DNA from: Spirochaeta sp.
GTDB lineage: Bacteria > Spirochaetota > Spirochaetia > DSM-27196 > Alkalispirochaetaceae
Direction: 5' to 3'
Assembly: GCA_027859055.1 (NCBI GenBank)
Contig: JAQIBO010000248.1
Coordinates: 1-17,808 of the forward strand
Length of the DNA stretch: 17,808 nt
The notes under the pieces were generated by a model. It ran no database searches and was not told the DNA's origin. It saw only the letters and a program-made list of their open reading frames with translations. Shown here piece by piece: positions 7,045 through 14,347 of this stretch. Both the position numbers and the translations under genes were made by a program. How positions within the stretch are numbered: the stretch's first letter is position 1; each line of letters starts with the position of its first letter.

Positions 7045-9195
7045 ATGAAAGAACACAAAACAATAAAAAAAATACTTATTGCACTGCTCGCGACGGGGTT
7101 TCTCGCCGCGGGCTGTGCTACTTCACCGGACGGAGCTGCCGGGCCGCATGTGCAGCTCACAGAAGAAAGTCCGGTTCACATTTCGCCGGCGGCCTCGCCG
7201 GGTGAGCAGGACATGTTCCGCACACCGGTTGTCGCTGAGGCAAGCGGCGAGGCAGTGGTCAGCGCGTACGAAGTGCGCGTGGACAATGAAGACGGTGAGC
7301 CTATCTACCGGTTTTCCGCATCCGCAGACGACGCCGCGGTAGAACAGATGAAGGAGAGCGGGCTTAACGCGCTGCCAACCGAAATTCTCTGGAACGGGCG
7401 TGATGAAAAGAGCCAGTTTGTCCCGGAGGGTAACTATATCCTGACGGTGAGTGTCACCGACAGCGCCGGTCGCAGTGGGGAAAGTGCTCCGTTTTCGGTG
7501 ATCGTAAACAACTCAACACCACAAGCCGATGTTGAAGTCGGTTACAACGTATTTTCTCCCGACGGCGACGGTGAACGGGACGTGATGCCGATCCGGCAGT
7601 ACGGCTCGGATGCATCACAATGGTCCGGACGCATCGTCAATGATGAGGGTACAACCGTGGCATCCTGGGACTGGGAATACGACCTCCCCGAAGAACTCCG
7701 ATGGGACGGATACCGACTAAACGGCGATATTGTTGAAGACGGCCGGTACACTTACGTCCTGACCGGGCATGACGAGGCGGGAAACCGTGTCACCGTCCGC
7801 CAGGAAAATATCCGTGTTGACACCGCAGATCGGAGCCTTGCGCTGGAAACGGATCGCCGGGCGTTCTCCCCGGACGGCGACGAAATTCGGGATACGATCA
7901 CCTTCACCCCGGAACTCCCCGAGGATACGCAGTCGATCGACTGGCAGTTTTCCGTGAGCGCTTCCGATGGAGACACCGTAATGGACCGCTCCGGTGAGAG
8001 CGATATTCCCGCTTCCTTCACCTTTACCGGCATGTCTGACGGTGAAACTCTCTCAGAGGGGATGTACACCGCTGAGATGACTGTGACATTTCGCAACGGC
8101 GAAACGGAAACGGCCGAAGCGCGGGAAGTGGAACTCGATGTCACCAGTCCGGAGGTTACCGTAGGACTTGGTCAGGACCAGTTTTCTCCGGACAGTGATG
8201 CTGACCCGGAAACGCAGGAAATAACGATCACCCATAAAACCGACGGCGGTGTCAGCTGGAAAGGCCGGATAATTCCCGCCAACGACGACAACGCAATTCT
8301 CACCAGGAACTGGAATGACAGTCTGCCGGAAACGTTCTCCTGGAACGGTCAGACCGGACGTGGTGACGCCGCCGGAACCGGGCAGTACCGGTACGTGTTG
8401 AGCGCGACTGACCGCGCCGGCAATCGAAGTGTCGCCGAATCGAACGCGTTTCTGCTTGACCGCGACGCTCCCTCGGTCAGTGTGGACGTAGCTCCGACCC
8501 CGTTTTACCCCGGTGCCGACGACCGTGTCAGCAATCTGGAGATATCGATTGAGACCGACGACCGGTCCGGTATCGAAGAACAGGAAATCACCGTATACGA
8601 CCCGGAAGGTAACGTGTTTACCCGCCTGGACAGTGACCAAGAGTCGTTCAGCTGGAATGGTCGCAACGACGACGGCGAATTACCTCAGTCCGCCCGGGAT
8701 TACACACTCGCGGTGACAGTCGTCGATTCTGTCGGCAACGCGTCAACGGTTGAAGAGACGGTATCGGTTGGAATCCTTGTAGAAGAGGACCAGGCCGGAG
8801 ACCTGCGGTTCCGCATTACCGGTATTCGTTTTGCGCCCTTTGAGGCGGACTATACCGACCTGGAAGACCAGGATGTGGTCGAAGAAAACCGGGAGACCCT
8901 CGATGAGATAGCGGCGCTCCTGAAAGAATATCCCAACCAGCAGATTCGGGTTGAGGGCCACGCCGTCCACATCTACTACGAGGAAGGTGACGTGAAGGAG
9001 CGCGAACAGGAAGAGGTATTGTTGCCGCTTTCCGAGGAACGCGCAGAGGCTATCGTGGACGCGTTAGTTGACCGCGGCGTTGATGCCGACCGTCTGAACG
9101 CGGTAGGGCGCGGCGGAAGTGAGCCATTGGTTCCCCACGAGGACCGCGAAAACCGCTGGAAAAACCGGCGGGTTGAGTTTGAGCTTATTAACTGA
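7045..9195 (+). CDS. Outer-envelope lipoprotein with Ig-like FSPDGDG repeats and a C-terminal OmpA domain
   Basis: 716 residues from ATG 7045, with GGAGG at 7033-7037. The in-frame ATG at 6934 is rejected because the signal peptide begins only at MKEHKTIKKILIALLATGFL. A lipobox LAAGC places the lipid-modified cysteine at residue 24. About five similar units of 103-117 residues follow. Four start with F(S/Y)P motifs near residues 169, 272, 378 and 485 (FSPDGDGERD, FSPDGDEIRD, FSPDSDADPE, FYPGADDRVS), the first with ISPAASPGEQD near residue 50. Most end in W(N/D)G...Y.L.V...D.AGN, resembling FlgD-type Ig folds. Residues from about 575 to the end form an OmpA/MotB-like domain ending NRWKNRRVEFELI, which usually binds peptidoglycan. 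The usual EGHTD motif reads EGHAV here. A structural cell-envelope role is likely. Confidence 0.85.
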   Translation: MKEHKTIKKILIALLATGFLAAGCATSPDGAAGPHVQLTEESPVHISPAASPGEQDMFRTPVVAEASGEAVVSAYEVRVDNEDGEPIYRFSASADDAAVEQMKESGLNALPTEILWNGRDEKSQFVPEGNYILTVSVTDSAGRSGESAPFSVIVNNSTPQADVEVGYNVFSPDGDGERDVMPIRQYGSDASQWSGRIVNDEGTTVASWDWEYDLPEELRWDGYRLNGDIVEDGRYTYVLTGHDEAGNRVTVRQENIRVDTADRSLALETDRRAFSPDGDEIRDTITFTPELPEDTQSIDWQFSVSASDGDTVMDRSGESDIPASFTFTGMSDGETLSEGMYTAEMTVTFRNGETETAEAREVELDVTSPEVTVGLGQDQFSPDSDADPETQEITITHKTDGGVSWKGRIIPANDDNAILTRNWNDSLPETFSWNGQTGRGDAAGTGQYRYVLSATDRAGNRSVAESNAFLLDRDAPSVSVDVAPTPFYPGADDRVSNLEISIETDDRSGIEEQEITVYDPEGNVFTRLDSDQESFSWNGRNDDGELPQSARDYTLAVTVVDSVGNASTVEETVSVGILVEEDQAGDLRFRITGIRFAPFEADYTDLEDQDVVEENRETLDEIAALLKEYPNQQIRVEGHAVHIYYEEGDVKEREQEEVLLPLSEERAEAIVDALVDRGVDADRLNAVGRGGSEPLVPHEDRENRWKNRRVEFELIN

Positions 9196-9438
9196 CCGGT
9201 GAAGCGACCGGTGCCGCGGCGCGGGAGCCGCGCCGCGGCAGCTTCGATTTGGCGTGTAATGGACCCAGGTGACATTCAATGGGAGTCATTGAACCCCACG
9301 TGGGTGTTGGTGGGAGCAGCACGCCGGGGTGCGCCACGCGGGGGCGAGGTCACCCCGGGGTACGGCCCGCCGCGCGGCACGCCGGGATGTACCAATACCA
9401 TCAACGGGCGTCGCCTTCAGCCAATCACGGCCGAACAC
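9196..9438. other. GC-rich non-coding stretch between the lipoprotein gene and the tRNA pair
   Basis: No convincing coding frame is seen. Contents: two ACCGGT palindromes at 9195-9200 and 9207-9212, the strong hairpin 9212-9240, a direct repeat GCACGCCGGG at 9319-9328 and 9377-9386, and the palindrome ACCCCGGGGT at 9352-9361. It may hold transcript 3'-end signals for the lipoprotein gene; nothing else was recognised. Confidence 0.55.
9212..9240 (+). terminator. Strong GC hairpin at the 3' end of the lipoprotein gene (no T-run)
   Basis: A perfect 13-bp stem (TGCCGCGGCGCGG, loop GAG, and its complement) begins 16 nt after the stop codon. No T-tract follows, so it is not a canonical intrinsic terminator. 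It may work as a 3'-end stabiliser or with Rho, and it is symmetrical in either direction. Confidence 0.45.
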
Positions 9439-9473
9439 AAAAAAAGCCCGGCAGATCGTAAGACCTACCGGGC
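9439..9473 (-). terminator. Intrinsic terminator of the tRNA-Gln/tRNA-Glu transcript
   Basis: On the minus strand, GCCCGG (9468-9473) pairs with CCGGGC (9446-9451). Inner pairing AGGTC/GATCT, with one G-U pair, surrounds a TTAC loop, and seven T residues (9439-9445) follow directly. It begins 3 nt after the tRNA-Glu 3' end. Confidence 0.9.
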
Positions 9474-9476
9474 AAA

Positions 9477-9549
9477 TAGCCCCTAGGGGAATCGAACCCC
9501 TGTTTTGAGAATGAGAATCTCACGTCCTGGGCCACTAGACGAAGGGGCC
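9477..9549 (-). tRNA. tRNA-Glu (anticodon CTC)
   Basis: The 73-nt cloverleaf reads 5' GGCCCCT with 3' AGGGGCT plus discriminator A (first pair G-U). The D arm is GTCTAGTGGCCCAGGAC, closely similar to other bacterial tRNA-Glu. The anticodon stem TGAGA/TCTCA encloses the loop TTCTCAT, giving anticodon CTC (reads GAG). The T arm is CAGGGGTTCGATTCCCCT. CCA is not encoded. It lies 6 nt downstream of tRNA-Gln in the same transcript. Confidence 0.95.
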
Positions 9550-9555
9550 ATGATG

Positions 9556-9626
9556 CTTCCCGGGGAGGACTTGAACCCCCACAAACAGAACCAGAATCTG
9601 TTGTGCTACCATTACACTACCGGGAA
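9556..9626 (-). tRNA. tRNA-Gln (anticodon CTG)
   Basis: A 71-nt cloverleaf with acceptor TTCCCGG/CCGGGAA and discriminator G. The D arm is GTGTAATGGTAGCAC. The anticodon stem ACAGA/TCTGT encloses the loop TTCTGGT, giving anticodon CTG (reads CAG). The T arm includes GGGGGTTCAAGTCCTCC. CCA is not encoded. It is the first of two co-transcribed tRNA genes. Confidence 0.95.
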
Positions 9627-9641
9627 ACGATACGCGTGGAA

Positions 9642-9668
9642 TTTATACGCGGTCGCAGCTCCTGTCAA
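9642..9668 (-). promoter_or_regulatory. Promoter of the tRNA-Gln/tRNA-Glu operon
   Basis: The minus strand carries a perfect TTGACA (9663-9668) and TATAAA (9642-9647) with a 15-bp spacer; shifting the -10 by one base to ATAAAT gives 16. The predicted start point is about 10 nt before the tRNA-Gln 5' end. A near-consensus core promoter is typical for stable RNA genes. Confidence 0.7.
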
Positions 9669-9692
9669 GTGGATACCACGCGATATCCGGCG

Positions 9693-10226
9693 TCACTCGG
9701 TGTTGTATTCCTGGAGGTAGGTAATCTTCCGATCCCTCAGTTTCGTGTTGAAATCGAGAAACGGCAGCGCGACCACCGCAAACACTCCGGCGACCGTTGC
9801 ACCCGCCTCTTCAATCAGTTCACACGCCGCCTCTACCGTCCCGCCGGTGGCGATCAGGTCGTCCACGACGAGGATGCGCCCCCCGCTCGGCACGTCCTCG
9901 CGGTGCACTTCGATGCGATCAGTCCCGTATTCCAGGGTGAACTCGCGGCTGATGACATCACCAGGGAGCTTCCCCTTCTTTCGCAACAGAATCAGTGGAA
10001 TCTGCCGGCGCAGCGCGTACGGCGCCGCAAGCAGAAACCCGCGCGCCTCGATCGCAGCCACCGCGTCAAGCGGCTCATTCGCATATATCTCCTCCATCCG
10101 GTCAACGGTATAGGCAAATGCGGCAGGCGCCGCAAGGAGACTGGTGAGGTCGTAAAAGAGGATGCCCGGCTTCGGAAAGTCGGGAACCTTACGAATCGCC
10201 TTGTCGATAATCGGGTCGTTATGCAT
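9693..10226 (-). CDS. apt: Adenine phosphoribosyltransferase
   Basis: Converts adenine and PRPP to AMP and pyrophosphate in purine salvage, in the cytoplasm. The protein contains the family landmarks PDFPKPGILFYDLTSLL, EARGFLLAAPYAL, LLRKKGKLPG, LEYGTDRIEVH and the PRPP-binding motif VVDDLIATGGT. Starting at ATG 10224-10226 gives 177 residues, the usual length (170-185). Upstream in-frame ATGs at 10256, 10286 and 10349 would add residues that do not match the family, and the last would overlap the divergent ATPase gene. None of these starts has a clear Shine-Dalgarno. A TTGACG-N18-GATACT promoter ends 8 nt before the chosen ATG, supporting it as a leaderless start. A second candidate is ATG 10256. 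Confidence 0.94.
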   Translation of the reverse strand: MHNDPIIDKAIRKVPDFPKPGILFYDLTSLLAAPAAFAYTVDRMEEIYANEPLDAVAAIEARGFLLAAPYALRRQIPLILLRKKGKLPGDVISREFTLEYGTDRIEVHREDVPSGGRILVVDDLIATGGTVEAACELIEEAGATVAGVFAVVALPFLDFNTKLRDRKITYLQEYNTE

Positions 10227-10234
10227 CGCAGCAA

Positions 10235-10264
10235 AGTATCGCCGCGACTCCGCCATATCGTCAA
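10235..10264 (-). promoter_or_regulatory. Candidate apt promoter
   Basis: On the minus strand TTGACG (10259-10264, 5 of 6) and GATACT (10235-10240, 4 of 6) are separated by 18 bp. The -10 ends 8 nt before the ATG at 10226, which would give an essentially leaderless mRNA. Confidence 0.45.
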
Positions 10265-10302
10265 GCGCCGGGCGCAACACGATCATAGACACAAAGGGAA
10301 CG

Positions 10303-10331
10303 TTGCCGGATTGGCCGTTACCGCCTATAGT
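10303..10331 (+). promoter_or_regulatory. Promoter of the MinD/FlhG-like ATPase gene
   Basis: TTGCCG (10303-10308) and TATAGT (10326-10331, 5 of 6) with a 17-bp spacer. The predicted start point near 10338 leaves about 6 nt before the ATG at 10344. No Shine-Dalgarno is visible in ACACACCATT. Confidence 0.55.
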
Positions 10332-10343
10332 AGACACACCATT

Positions 10344-11315
10344 ATGCAATACCGGATTCCGATCGCCAGCGGCAAAGGCGGGGTCGGCAAGACGCTCCTT
10401 TCAGCCAATCTTGCCATTTCCCTGGCACAACAGAACAAGACGGTCATCGTGGTCGACCTGGATCTCGGCGGCAGCAACCTCCACACCGTGCTGGGTATCC
10501 GTAACCGCCACCAGGGAATCGGGCACTTCATCAACCGTAAAGCAGAGAATATCGAAAGCCTTGTGGTGGAAACCGCACAGGAGCGCCACTTTTTCATTCC
10601 CGGAGACGGGCTGCTGACCGGTACCGCCAACCTTCCCTACTGGCGCAAACTGGCGCTCCTCAAACAGCTGGAGGAGCTCACCGCCGACTTCGTCCTGCTG
10701 GACCTGGGTTCCGGCACCACCTTTAACACCATCGATTTCTTCCTGACCTCCGAGGCGGGTCTCATTGTGACCACCCCCGACACCACAGCAATTCTCAACG
10801 CGTACTCTTTTTTGAAAGCAAGTATGCTTCGCCTCCTGCAGCGCAGTTTTCCCGGTAAAAGTGCCGAGCGGCAGGCGGTGCTTGAGTTTATGGAAGAAAA
10901 GGTTGAAGGTCAGGACCGCTCAATCCAGACGCTGGTGGCAAACCTCTCGGCCATAAACCATGAAAGCGGCCGTACCGCCGAAGCGGCGCTGGCGCGCTTT
11001 CGCCCCCGGGTGGTGATGAACATGGGCCGAACCGCCCAGGATATCCGCCTGGGCGGGCGCCTCCGCCAGGTGGTGCGTAACAATCTGCAAAGTGATGTCG
11101 AGTTCATCGCCTACCTGCCGCAGGACGAGCTGGCCTCGCGCAGTCCGTTGGAACGGTCGGCAACGCTCCTGACCTACCCGCAGAGCAAGTACGCCGTGGC
11201 GATTCACAATTGCGCGCGCCGCGTTCTCAATGAGCCGGTACCGGAGACGCCAAAGCTGTTCCCCGACAACGAGGATCTCAAGGAGCTGGCGGAGGATTTC
11301 TCGCCGCCGCGGTAG
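10344..11315 (+). CDS. MinD/ParA-superfamily P-loop ATPase (FlhG/MinD-like)
   Basis: 323 residues from ATG 10344; the frame is open far upstream, but that part is antisense to apt and the tRNA genes. The deviant Walker A GKGGVGKT lies at residues 10-17, then VDLDLGGSNLHTVLG (switch I, residues 37-51) and FVLLDLGSGTTFNTIDFF (Walker B/switch II). The DLGGSNLHT motif defines a subgroup of MinD-like proteins. These ATPases dimerise with ATP and position or regulate partners such as flagella, chemotaxis clusters or division sites. The C-terminal half, with a long polar helix region (residues 170-225), is less conserved, and no amphipathic MinD membrane helix is evident at the end. It is divergent from apt and convergent with tsaD. 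A link to the flagellar genes 3 kb away is suggestive only. Confidence 0.88.
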   Translation: MQYRIPIASGKGGVGKTLLSANLAISLAQQNKTVIVVDLDLGGSNLHTVLGIRNRHQGIGHFINRKAENIESLVVETAQERHFFIPGDGLLTGTANLPYWRKLALLKQLEELTADFVLLDLGSGTTFNTIDFFLTSEAGLIVTTPDTTAILNAYSFLKASMLRLLQRSFPGKSAERQAVLEFMEEKVEGQDRSIQTLVANLSAINHESGRTAEAALARFRPRVVMNMGRTAQDIRLGGRLRQVVRNNLQSDVEFIAYLPQDELASRSPLERSATLLTYPQSKYAVAIHNCARRVLNEPVPETPKLFPDNEDLKELAEDFSPPR

Positions 11316-11332
11316 GCGGTTACCGCCCACGC

Positions 11333-12358
11333 TCAGCGCCGCGCACGAAACTCCGGGACCCGGGCAAACACACCGGTGTCCCAGGGGCTGCGGTCACCCC
11401 GGGTAAGCAACTGGTATCCCAGGCCGGCCACCATCGCGCCGTTGTCCACACACAGCTCCGGCGGTGGCAGCACCACCTCAACGCCGGATTCCACCTCGTC
11501 CTGCCCGGCCAGGGCGTGTAACTGCCGGCGCAGTTCGCTGTTGGCGGCAACGCCACCGCCGGCGACGATCCGTCGAATCCCCGTCGCCTCAATCGCGCGC
11601 TTCACCCGGTTTACCAGCTGCCCGACAGCGGCGGACTGAAACGCCGCAGCGAGGTTCTCGGTGGTGCGCGGATACGCGTCGTTCCAGAAGCGGTCAAGCT
11701 GGTGCACCACCGCCGTCTTCAGCCCGGAGAACGACATGTCGTAGACGCTGTGGGCGTGGTTCAGGCGCGCCTGTGGAAAGGCGCACGCCCGGGCGTCCCC
11801 CGCCGCCGCCAGGCGGTCGATAACCGGCCCGCCGGGATACCCGGCGCCGATAAACGCGCTGACCTTGTCGTACGCTTCCCCGCATGCGTCGTCTACCGTG
11901 GTGCCAAGCACTTCCAATTCATCCGGCCCGTGGCTGACCCCAAGCATCGTGTGACCACCGGAAACCAGTAACACCAGGAATGGATAGCTGATCTCCTGGG
12001 AAAGGAACGCGGCGTAGGCGTGGGCATGCATATGATCAACCGCCACAAAGGGCAGCTCCGTTGCCCATGCATACGCTTTGGCAAAGGAGACACCCACCGC
12101 CAGGGCGCCACTCAACCCCGGCCGATTACTCACCGCAACCCCGTCGGGCGGCCCGCCCCCGGCAGCGGCTATCGCCTCGGTTACCACCGGCAGGATCTGT
12201 TCAACGTGGGCCCGGGAAGCCACCTCGGGCACAACTCCGTGGTATTTTGCGTGGATTTCCGTCTGTGAAGCGATAATCAGCGACTGAATCGTCCGCCCGT
12301 CTTCTACAACCGACGCGGAGGTCTCGTCACAGGAGCTTTCAATTCCCAGTATCCTCAT
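11333..12358 (-). CDS. tsaD: tRNA N6-adenosine threonylcarbamoyltransferase TsaD
   Basis: 341 residues, the full family length. The N-terminus MRILGIESSCDETSASVVEDG, the metal-binding HMHAH motif (His109 and His113), LVSGGHTML and a C-terminal VAGGGVAANSELR...CVDNGAMVAGLGY are diagnostic. With TsaB and TsaE it transfers threonylcarbamoyl to A37 of tRNAs reading ANN codons, in the cytoplasm. The ATG (12356-12358) overlaps the end of the deacetylase gene by 20 bp in another frame, so translation is probably coupled. No strong ribosome site is seen beyond GGA. It is the third gene of the sigma factor-deacetylase-tsaD operon. TsaB and TsaE are not in the window. Confidence 0.97.
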   Translation of the reverse strand: MRILGIESSCDETSASVVEDGRTIQSLIIASQTEIHAKYHGVVPEVASRAHVEQILPVVTEAIAAAGGGPPDGVAVSNRPGLSGALAVGVSFAKAYAWATELPFVAVDHMHAHAYAAFLSQEISYPFLVLLVSGGHTMLGVSHGPDELEVLGTTVDDACGEAYDKVSAFIGAGYPGGPVIDRLAAAGDARACAFPQARLNHAHSVYDMSFSGLKTAVVHQLDRFWNDAYPRTTENLAAAFQSAAVGQLVNRVKRAIEATGIRRIVAGGGVAANSELRRQLHALAGQDEVESGVEVVLPPPELCVDNGAMVAGLGYQLLTRGDRSPWDTGVFARVPEFRARR

Positions 12359-13310
12359 GAGCTATCCGTAGCGCCTCTCCAGCGGCGAGGTCGCTGAGCG
12401 GGTGAAACGTATATCCCGCTGCGACGATCGCATCGTACCGGTCTATCAAAACGCGTGCAAGCTCCGGCGAGGTCACATGCCCGATCATCACCGCAAAGTC
12501 CTGCGTCGCGGCTATCTCCAGGGCGAGATCCAGCTGTTTGGAGATCGCCTCCTCGCTGCGCACGTTATCCAGAAACACATCCCGTTTCAACGGCGGCAGC
12601 CCCGCGTTTTCCGCGGTAGCGGCGCCAACACTGGTGTGGGTGGTTCTGCTGTCAAGAAAGAAAAGTGCGCGGTTTGCCACAACCTCAACGACCGCCGACA
12701 TCACGCGGGCATTACTGGTCGCTTTGCTGCCCATGTGGTTATTGATCCCGATCGCGTCGGGAAAATCGCGCAGGTTCGTCCGGACGATTCGCCGGATCCG
12801 GTGATCCTCAAAGGCGGTGAAGACCGCACCGGGTCCCGGGTCACTTCCGCCAATTGCCTCCATCGGCTGATGAACAATGAGGTCGTGGCCAAGCGCCACG
12901 GTCATGCGCGCGGTTTCGCGGCTGTACGGGAGTTTCGGCAAGACCGCCACGGTAAACACCCCGTCAAACGCGCTGAACGCACGCAAATCGTCAAGCGTGT
13001 GCCCGCCGTCGTCAAGGATCAGATAGAGGCGCCGCGGGTCACGCGGCGGCAGATTAAGGCGCTCGCCCGGTCCCGCAGCAGCAGCCGCAGCCTCGACGGC
13101 CTCATCGCGGCCGGATGCTGCAGCTCCACTCCACGCAGGGGCTTCATCAACGGGCCCGTCCTCATCACCGAGCCGCGCTCCATCACCACCCCCAGTACCT
13201 CCCGCACCAGCAGTGAGCGCGGGCTCCGCCGCAGAAACAAGTAACGCGATACCTGACAAGCTCCCAAAAAGCAGCAGCACCAGGATCGCTATGTAGGGTA
13301 GTCTCTTCAT
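12339..13310 (-). CDS. Divergent polysaccharide deacetylase (YibQ family)
   Basis: 323 residues. Residues 1 to about 28 are a signal peptide or N-terminal anchor (KRLPYIAILVLLLFGSLSGIALLVSAAE). A low-complexity Ala/Gly/Asp linker follows to about residue 85, then a polysaccharide-deacetylase-2 domain with LYLILDDGGHTLDD, VHQPMEA, GINNHMGSKATSN, FFLDSRTTHTSVG and RDVFLDN. These are the hallmark sites of the YibQ family, whose physiological role is poorly defined; envelope carbohydrate is the presumed substrate. ATG at 13308-13310 has GGAGG 3 nt upstream and begins 13 nt after the sigma-factor stop. Its stop overlaps the tsaD start. It is an extracytoplasmic protein whose gene sits between two cytoplasmic-protein genes. 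Confidence 0.9.
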   Translation of the reverse strand: MKRLPYIAILVLLLFGSLSGIALLVSAAEPALTAGAGGTGGGDGARLGDEDGPVDEAPAWSGAAASGRDEAVEAAAAAAGPGERLNLPPRDPRRLYLILDDGGHTLDDLRAFSAFDGVFTVAVLPKLPYSRETARMTVALGHDLIVHQPMEAIGGSDPGPGAVFTAFEDHRIRRIVRTNLRDFPDAIGINNHMGSKATSNARVMSAVVEVVANRALFFLDSRTTHTSVGAATAENAGLPPLKRDVFLDNVRSEEAISKQLDLALEIAATQDFAVMIGHVTSPELARVLIDRYDAIVAAGYTFHPLSDLAAGEALRIAHEDTGN

Positions 13311-13323
13311 CGTCCTCCGCCGT

Positions 13324-14169
13324 TCAGTTCGCCATCATCTCCTTCAAATGATCGGCTTCCTGGCGGAGCTTCTTGATTGCGCGCATCTCGATCTGCCGGA
13401 CCGTTTCCGGCGAGATGCCCATTGCGTCGGACACCTTCTTGAGGGTATATCGCTCGCCCCCATCCAGGGCATACCGGTACCGGAGCACCTGCTGTTCCCG
13501 GTCGTGCAAACCGTTCACGCTGGCGATCGTTTCGTCACGCAACAGCTGCGCCATCACCTGGACGTCCGGGGAGTAGGAATTATCCTCTACCAGATCCATG
13601 ATCGTACCGTTGTCCCCGTTGATCTCCGAGTCAAGCGAAACCGGCGCAATCGCAATGTGCATGATTTCAGCGACGTCATCGGGTTCCATATTGACCTCTT
13701 CCGCGATTTCCGCGACCGATGGTGAACGCATCAGTTTCTGACTCAGAAAATTATACGCCCGCTGAATGCGTTTCAACGCCCCTTCCTTACGGTGAGGCAG
13801 CCGAATTGCGCGGCGCCGATTGGCCAGGGATCGTGTGATCGCCTGTTTGATCCACCACGCCGCGTACGTGCTGAATCGGACGTTTTTGCGATAATCGAAG
13901 CGACTTGCCGCCTTGAGAAGACCCAGGTTGCCATCCTGAATCAGGTCCAAAAGAGAGACATCCGGCGTCATATACGCCTTGGCGATCTTGACCACCAGCC
14001 GCAGATTCGACTCTATCAGGATCGTCCGCGCCTCGTTGTCACCGGCCTGAATCCGGCGAGACAGATCGTGTTCTTCCTCCGCACTCAACAGCGGACTTTG
14101 CCGAATCTGATTGTAATAGGACTGAAGCGCGTCAGTTTGATTTTCACCGGCGAACCGTTTATGTGCCAT
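13324..14169 (-). CDS. Sigma-70-family RNA polymerase sigma factor without region 1.1 (group 2, RpoS-like size)
   Basis: 281 residues from ATG 14167-14169, chosen because GGGAGG (14174-14179) lies 4 nt upstream; the ATG at 14181 would sit upstream of that site. Region 1.2 is TDALQSYYNQIRQSPLLSAEEE, region 2 spans NLRLVVKIAKAYMTPDVSLLDLIQDGNLGLL and FSTYAAWWIKQAITRSLAN, region 3 follows RSPSVAEIAEE, and the region 4 helix-turn-helix is YTLKKVSDAMGISPETVRQIE. Region 1.1 is absent, so it is not the main housekeeping factor. Size and layout fit RpoS-like group 2 factors, including the short RpoS of Borrelia. It is the first gene of the operon with the deacetylase and tsaD. A consensus sigma-54 promoter lies directly upstream. 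Confidence 0.93.
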   Translation of the reverse strand: MAHKRFAGENQTDALQSYYNQIRQSPLLSAEEEHDLSRRIQAGDNEARTILIESNLRLVVKIAKAYMTPDVSLLDLIQDGNLGLLKAASRFDYRKNVRFSTYAAWWIKQAITRSLANRRRAIRLPHRKEGALKRIQRAYNFLSQKLMRSPSVAEIAEEVNMEPDDVAEIMHIAIAPVSLDSEINGDNGTIMDLVEDNSYSPDVQVMAQLLRDETIASVNGLHDREQQVLRYRYALDGGERYTLKKVSDAMGISPETVRQIEMRAIKKLRQEADHLKEMMAN

Positions 14170-14189
14170 ACTGCCTCCCACCTATCACA

Positions 14190-14205
14190 TGCAATCTTCG
14201 TGCCA
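14190..14205 (-). promoter_or_regulatory. Sigma-54 (-24/-12) promoter of the sigma-factor operon
   Basis: On the minus strand: TGGCAC (14200-14205), GAAGA, TTGCA (14190-14194). The invariant GG and GC are exactly 10 bp apart, and both halves match the RpoN consensus. The predicted start is near 14179, giving a 10-nt leader that contains the whole GGGAGG ribosome site. It is in a non-coding gap and correctly oriented. Confidence 0.8.
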
Positions 14206-14255
14206 AGCGAAAACCGGGCCATCGGAGTCGTCGTAATTTGTTGTGCAGTAGATAT

Positions 14256-14287
14256 ATAAAAAGCCTCCGGATACTTGACCCGGGGGC
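14256..14287 (-). terminator. Probable intrinsic terminator of the flagellar operon
   Basis: On the minus strand GCCCCCGG (14280-14287) pairs with CCGGAGGC (14263-14270), with one mismatch and a 9-nt loop, followed by TTTTTATATA. It lies about 90 nt after the rod-binding gene and upstream of the sigma-54 promoter, so it separates the flagellar operon from the sigma-factor operon. Confidence 0.7.
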
Positions 14288-14302
14288 TAAACGTATAATT
14301 TT

Positions 14303-14347
14303 TTGTACAATCAGGGGAGGGCGCGGTATGGATAAGTATACAGTATA
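14303..14347. promoter_or_regulatory. Palindromes upstream of the sigma-54 promoter, possible activator-binding sites
   Basis: TTGTACAA (14303-14310) and TATAC-A-GTATA (14337-14347) lie roughly 125 and 160 bp upstream of the predicted sigma-54 start point. That is the usual range for upstream activator sites of enhancer-binding proteins. GTATAA occurs twice, exactly 50 bp apart (14293-14298, 14343-14348). Such AT-rich palindromes also arise by chance. Confidence 0.3.

Noticed and set aside
9603..10343. Long upstream extension of the MinD-like frame (570 residues in total)
   Set aside because: It is antisense to apt and part of tRNA-Gln. The conserved protein starts at ATG 10344 and has its own promoter just upstream.
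11315..11327. GGCGG-TTA-CCGCC as a bidirectional terminator between the MinD-like gene and tsaD
   Set aside because: The stem is only 5 bp, there is no T-run on either strand, and it overlaps the stop codon region.
14275..14299. Plus-strand TTGACC ... TATAAT promoter
   Set aside because: The spacer is only 13 bp, TTGACC lies in the terminator stem, and no plus-strand gene follows.
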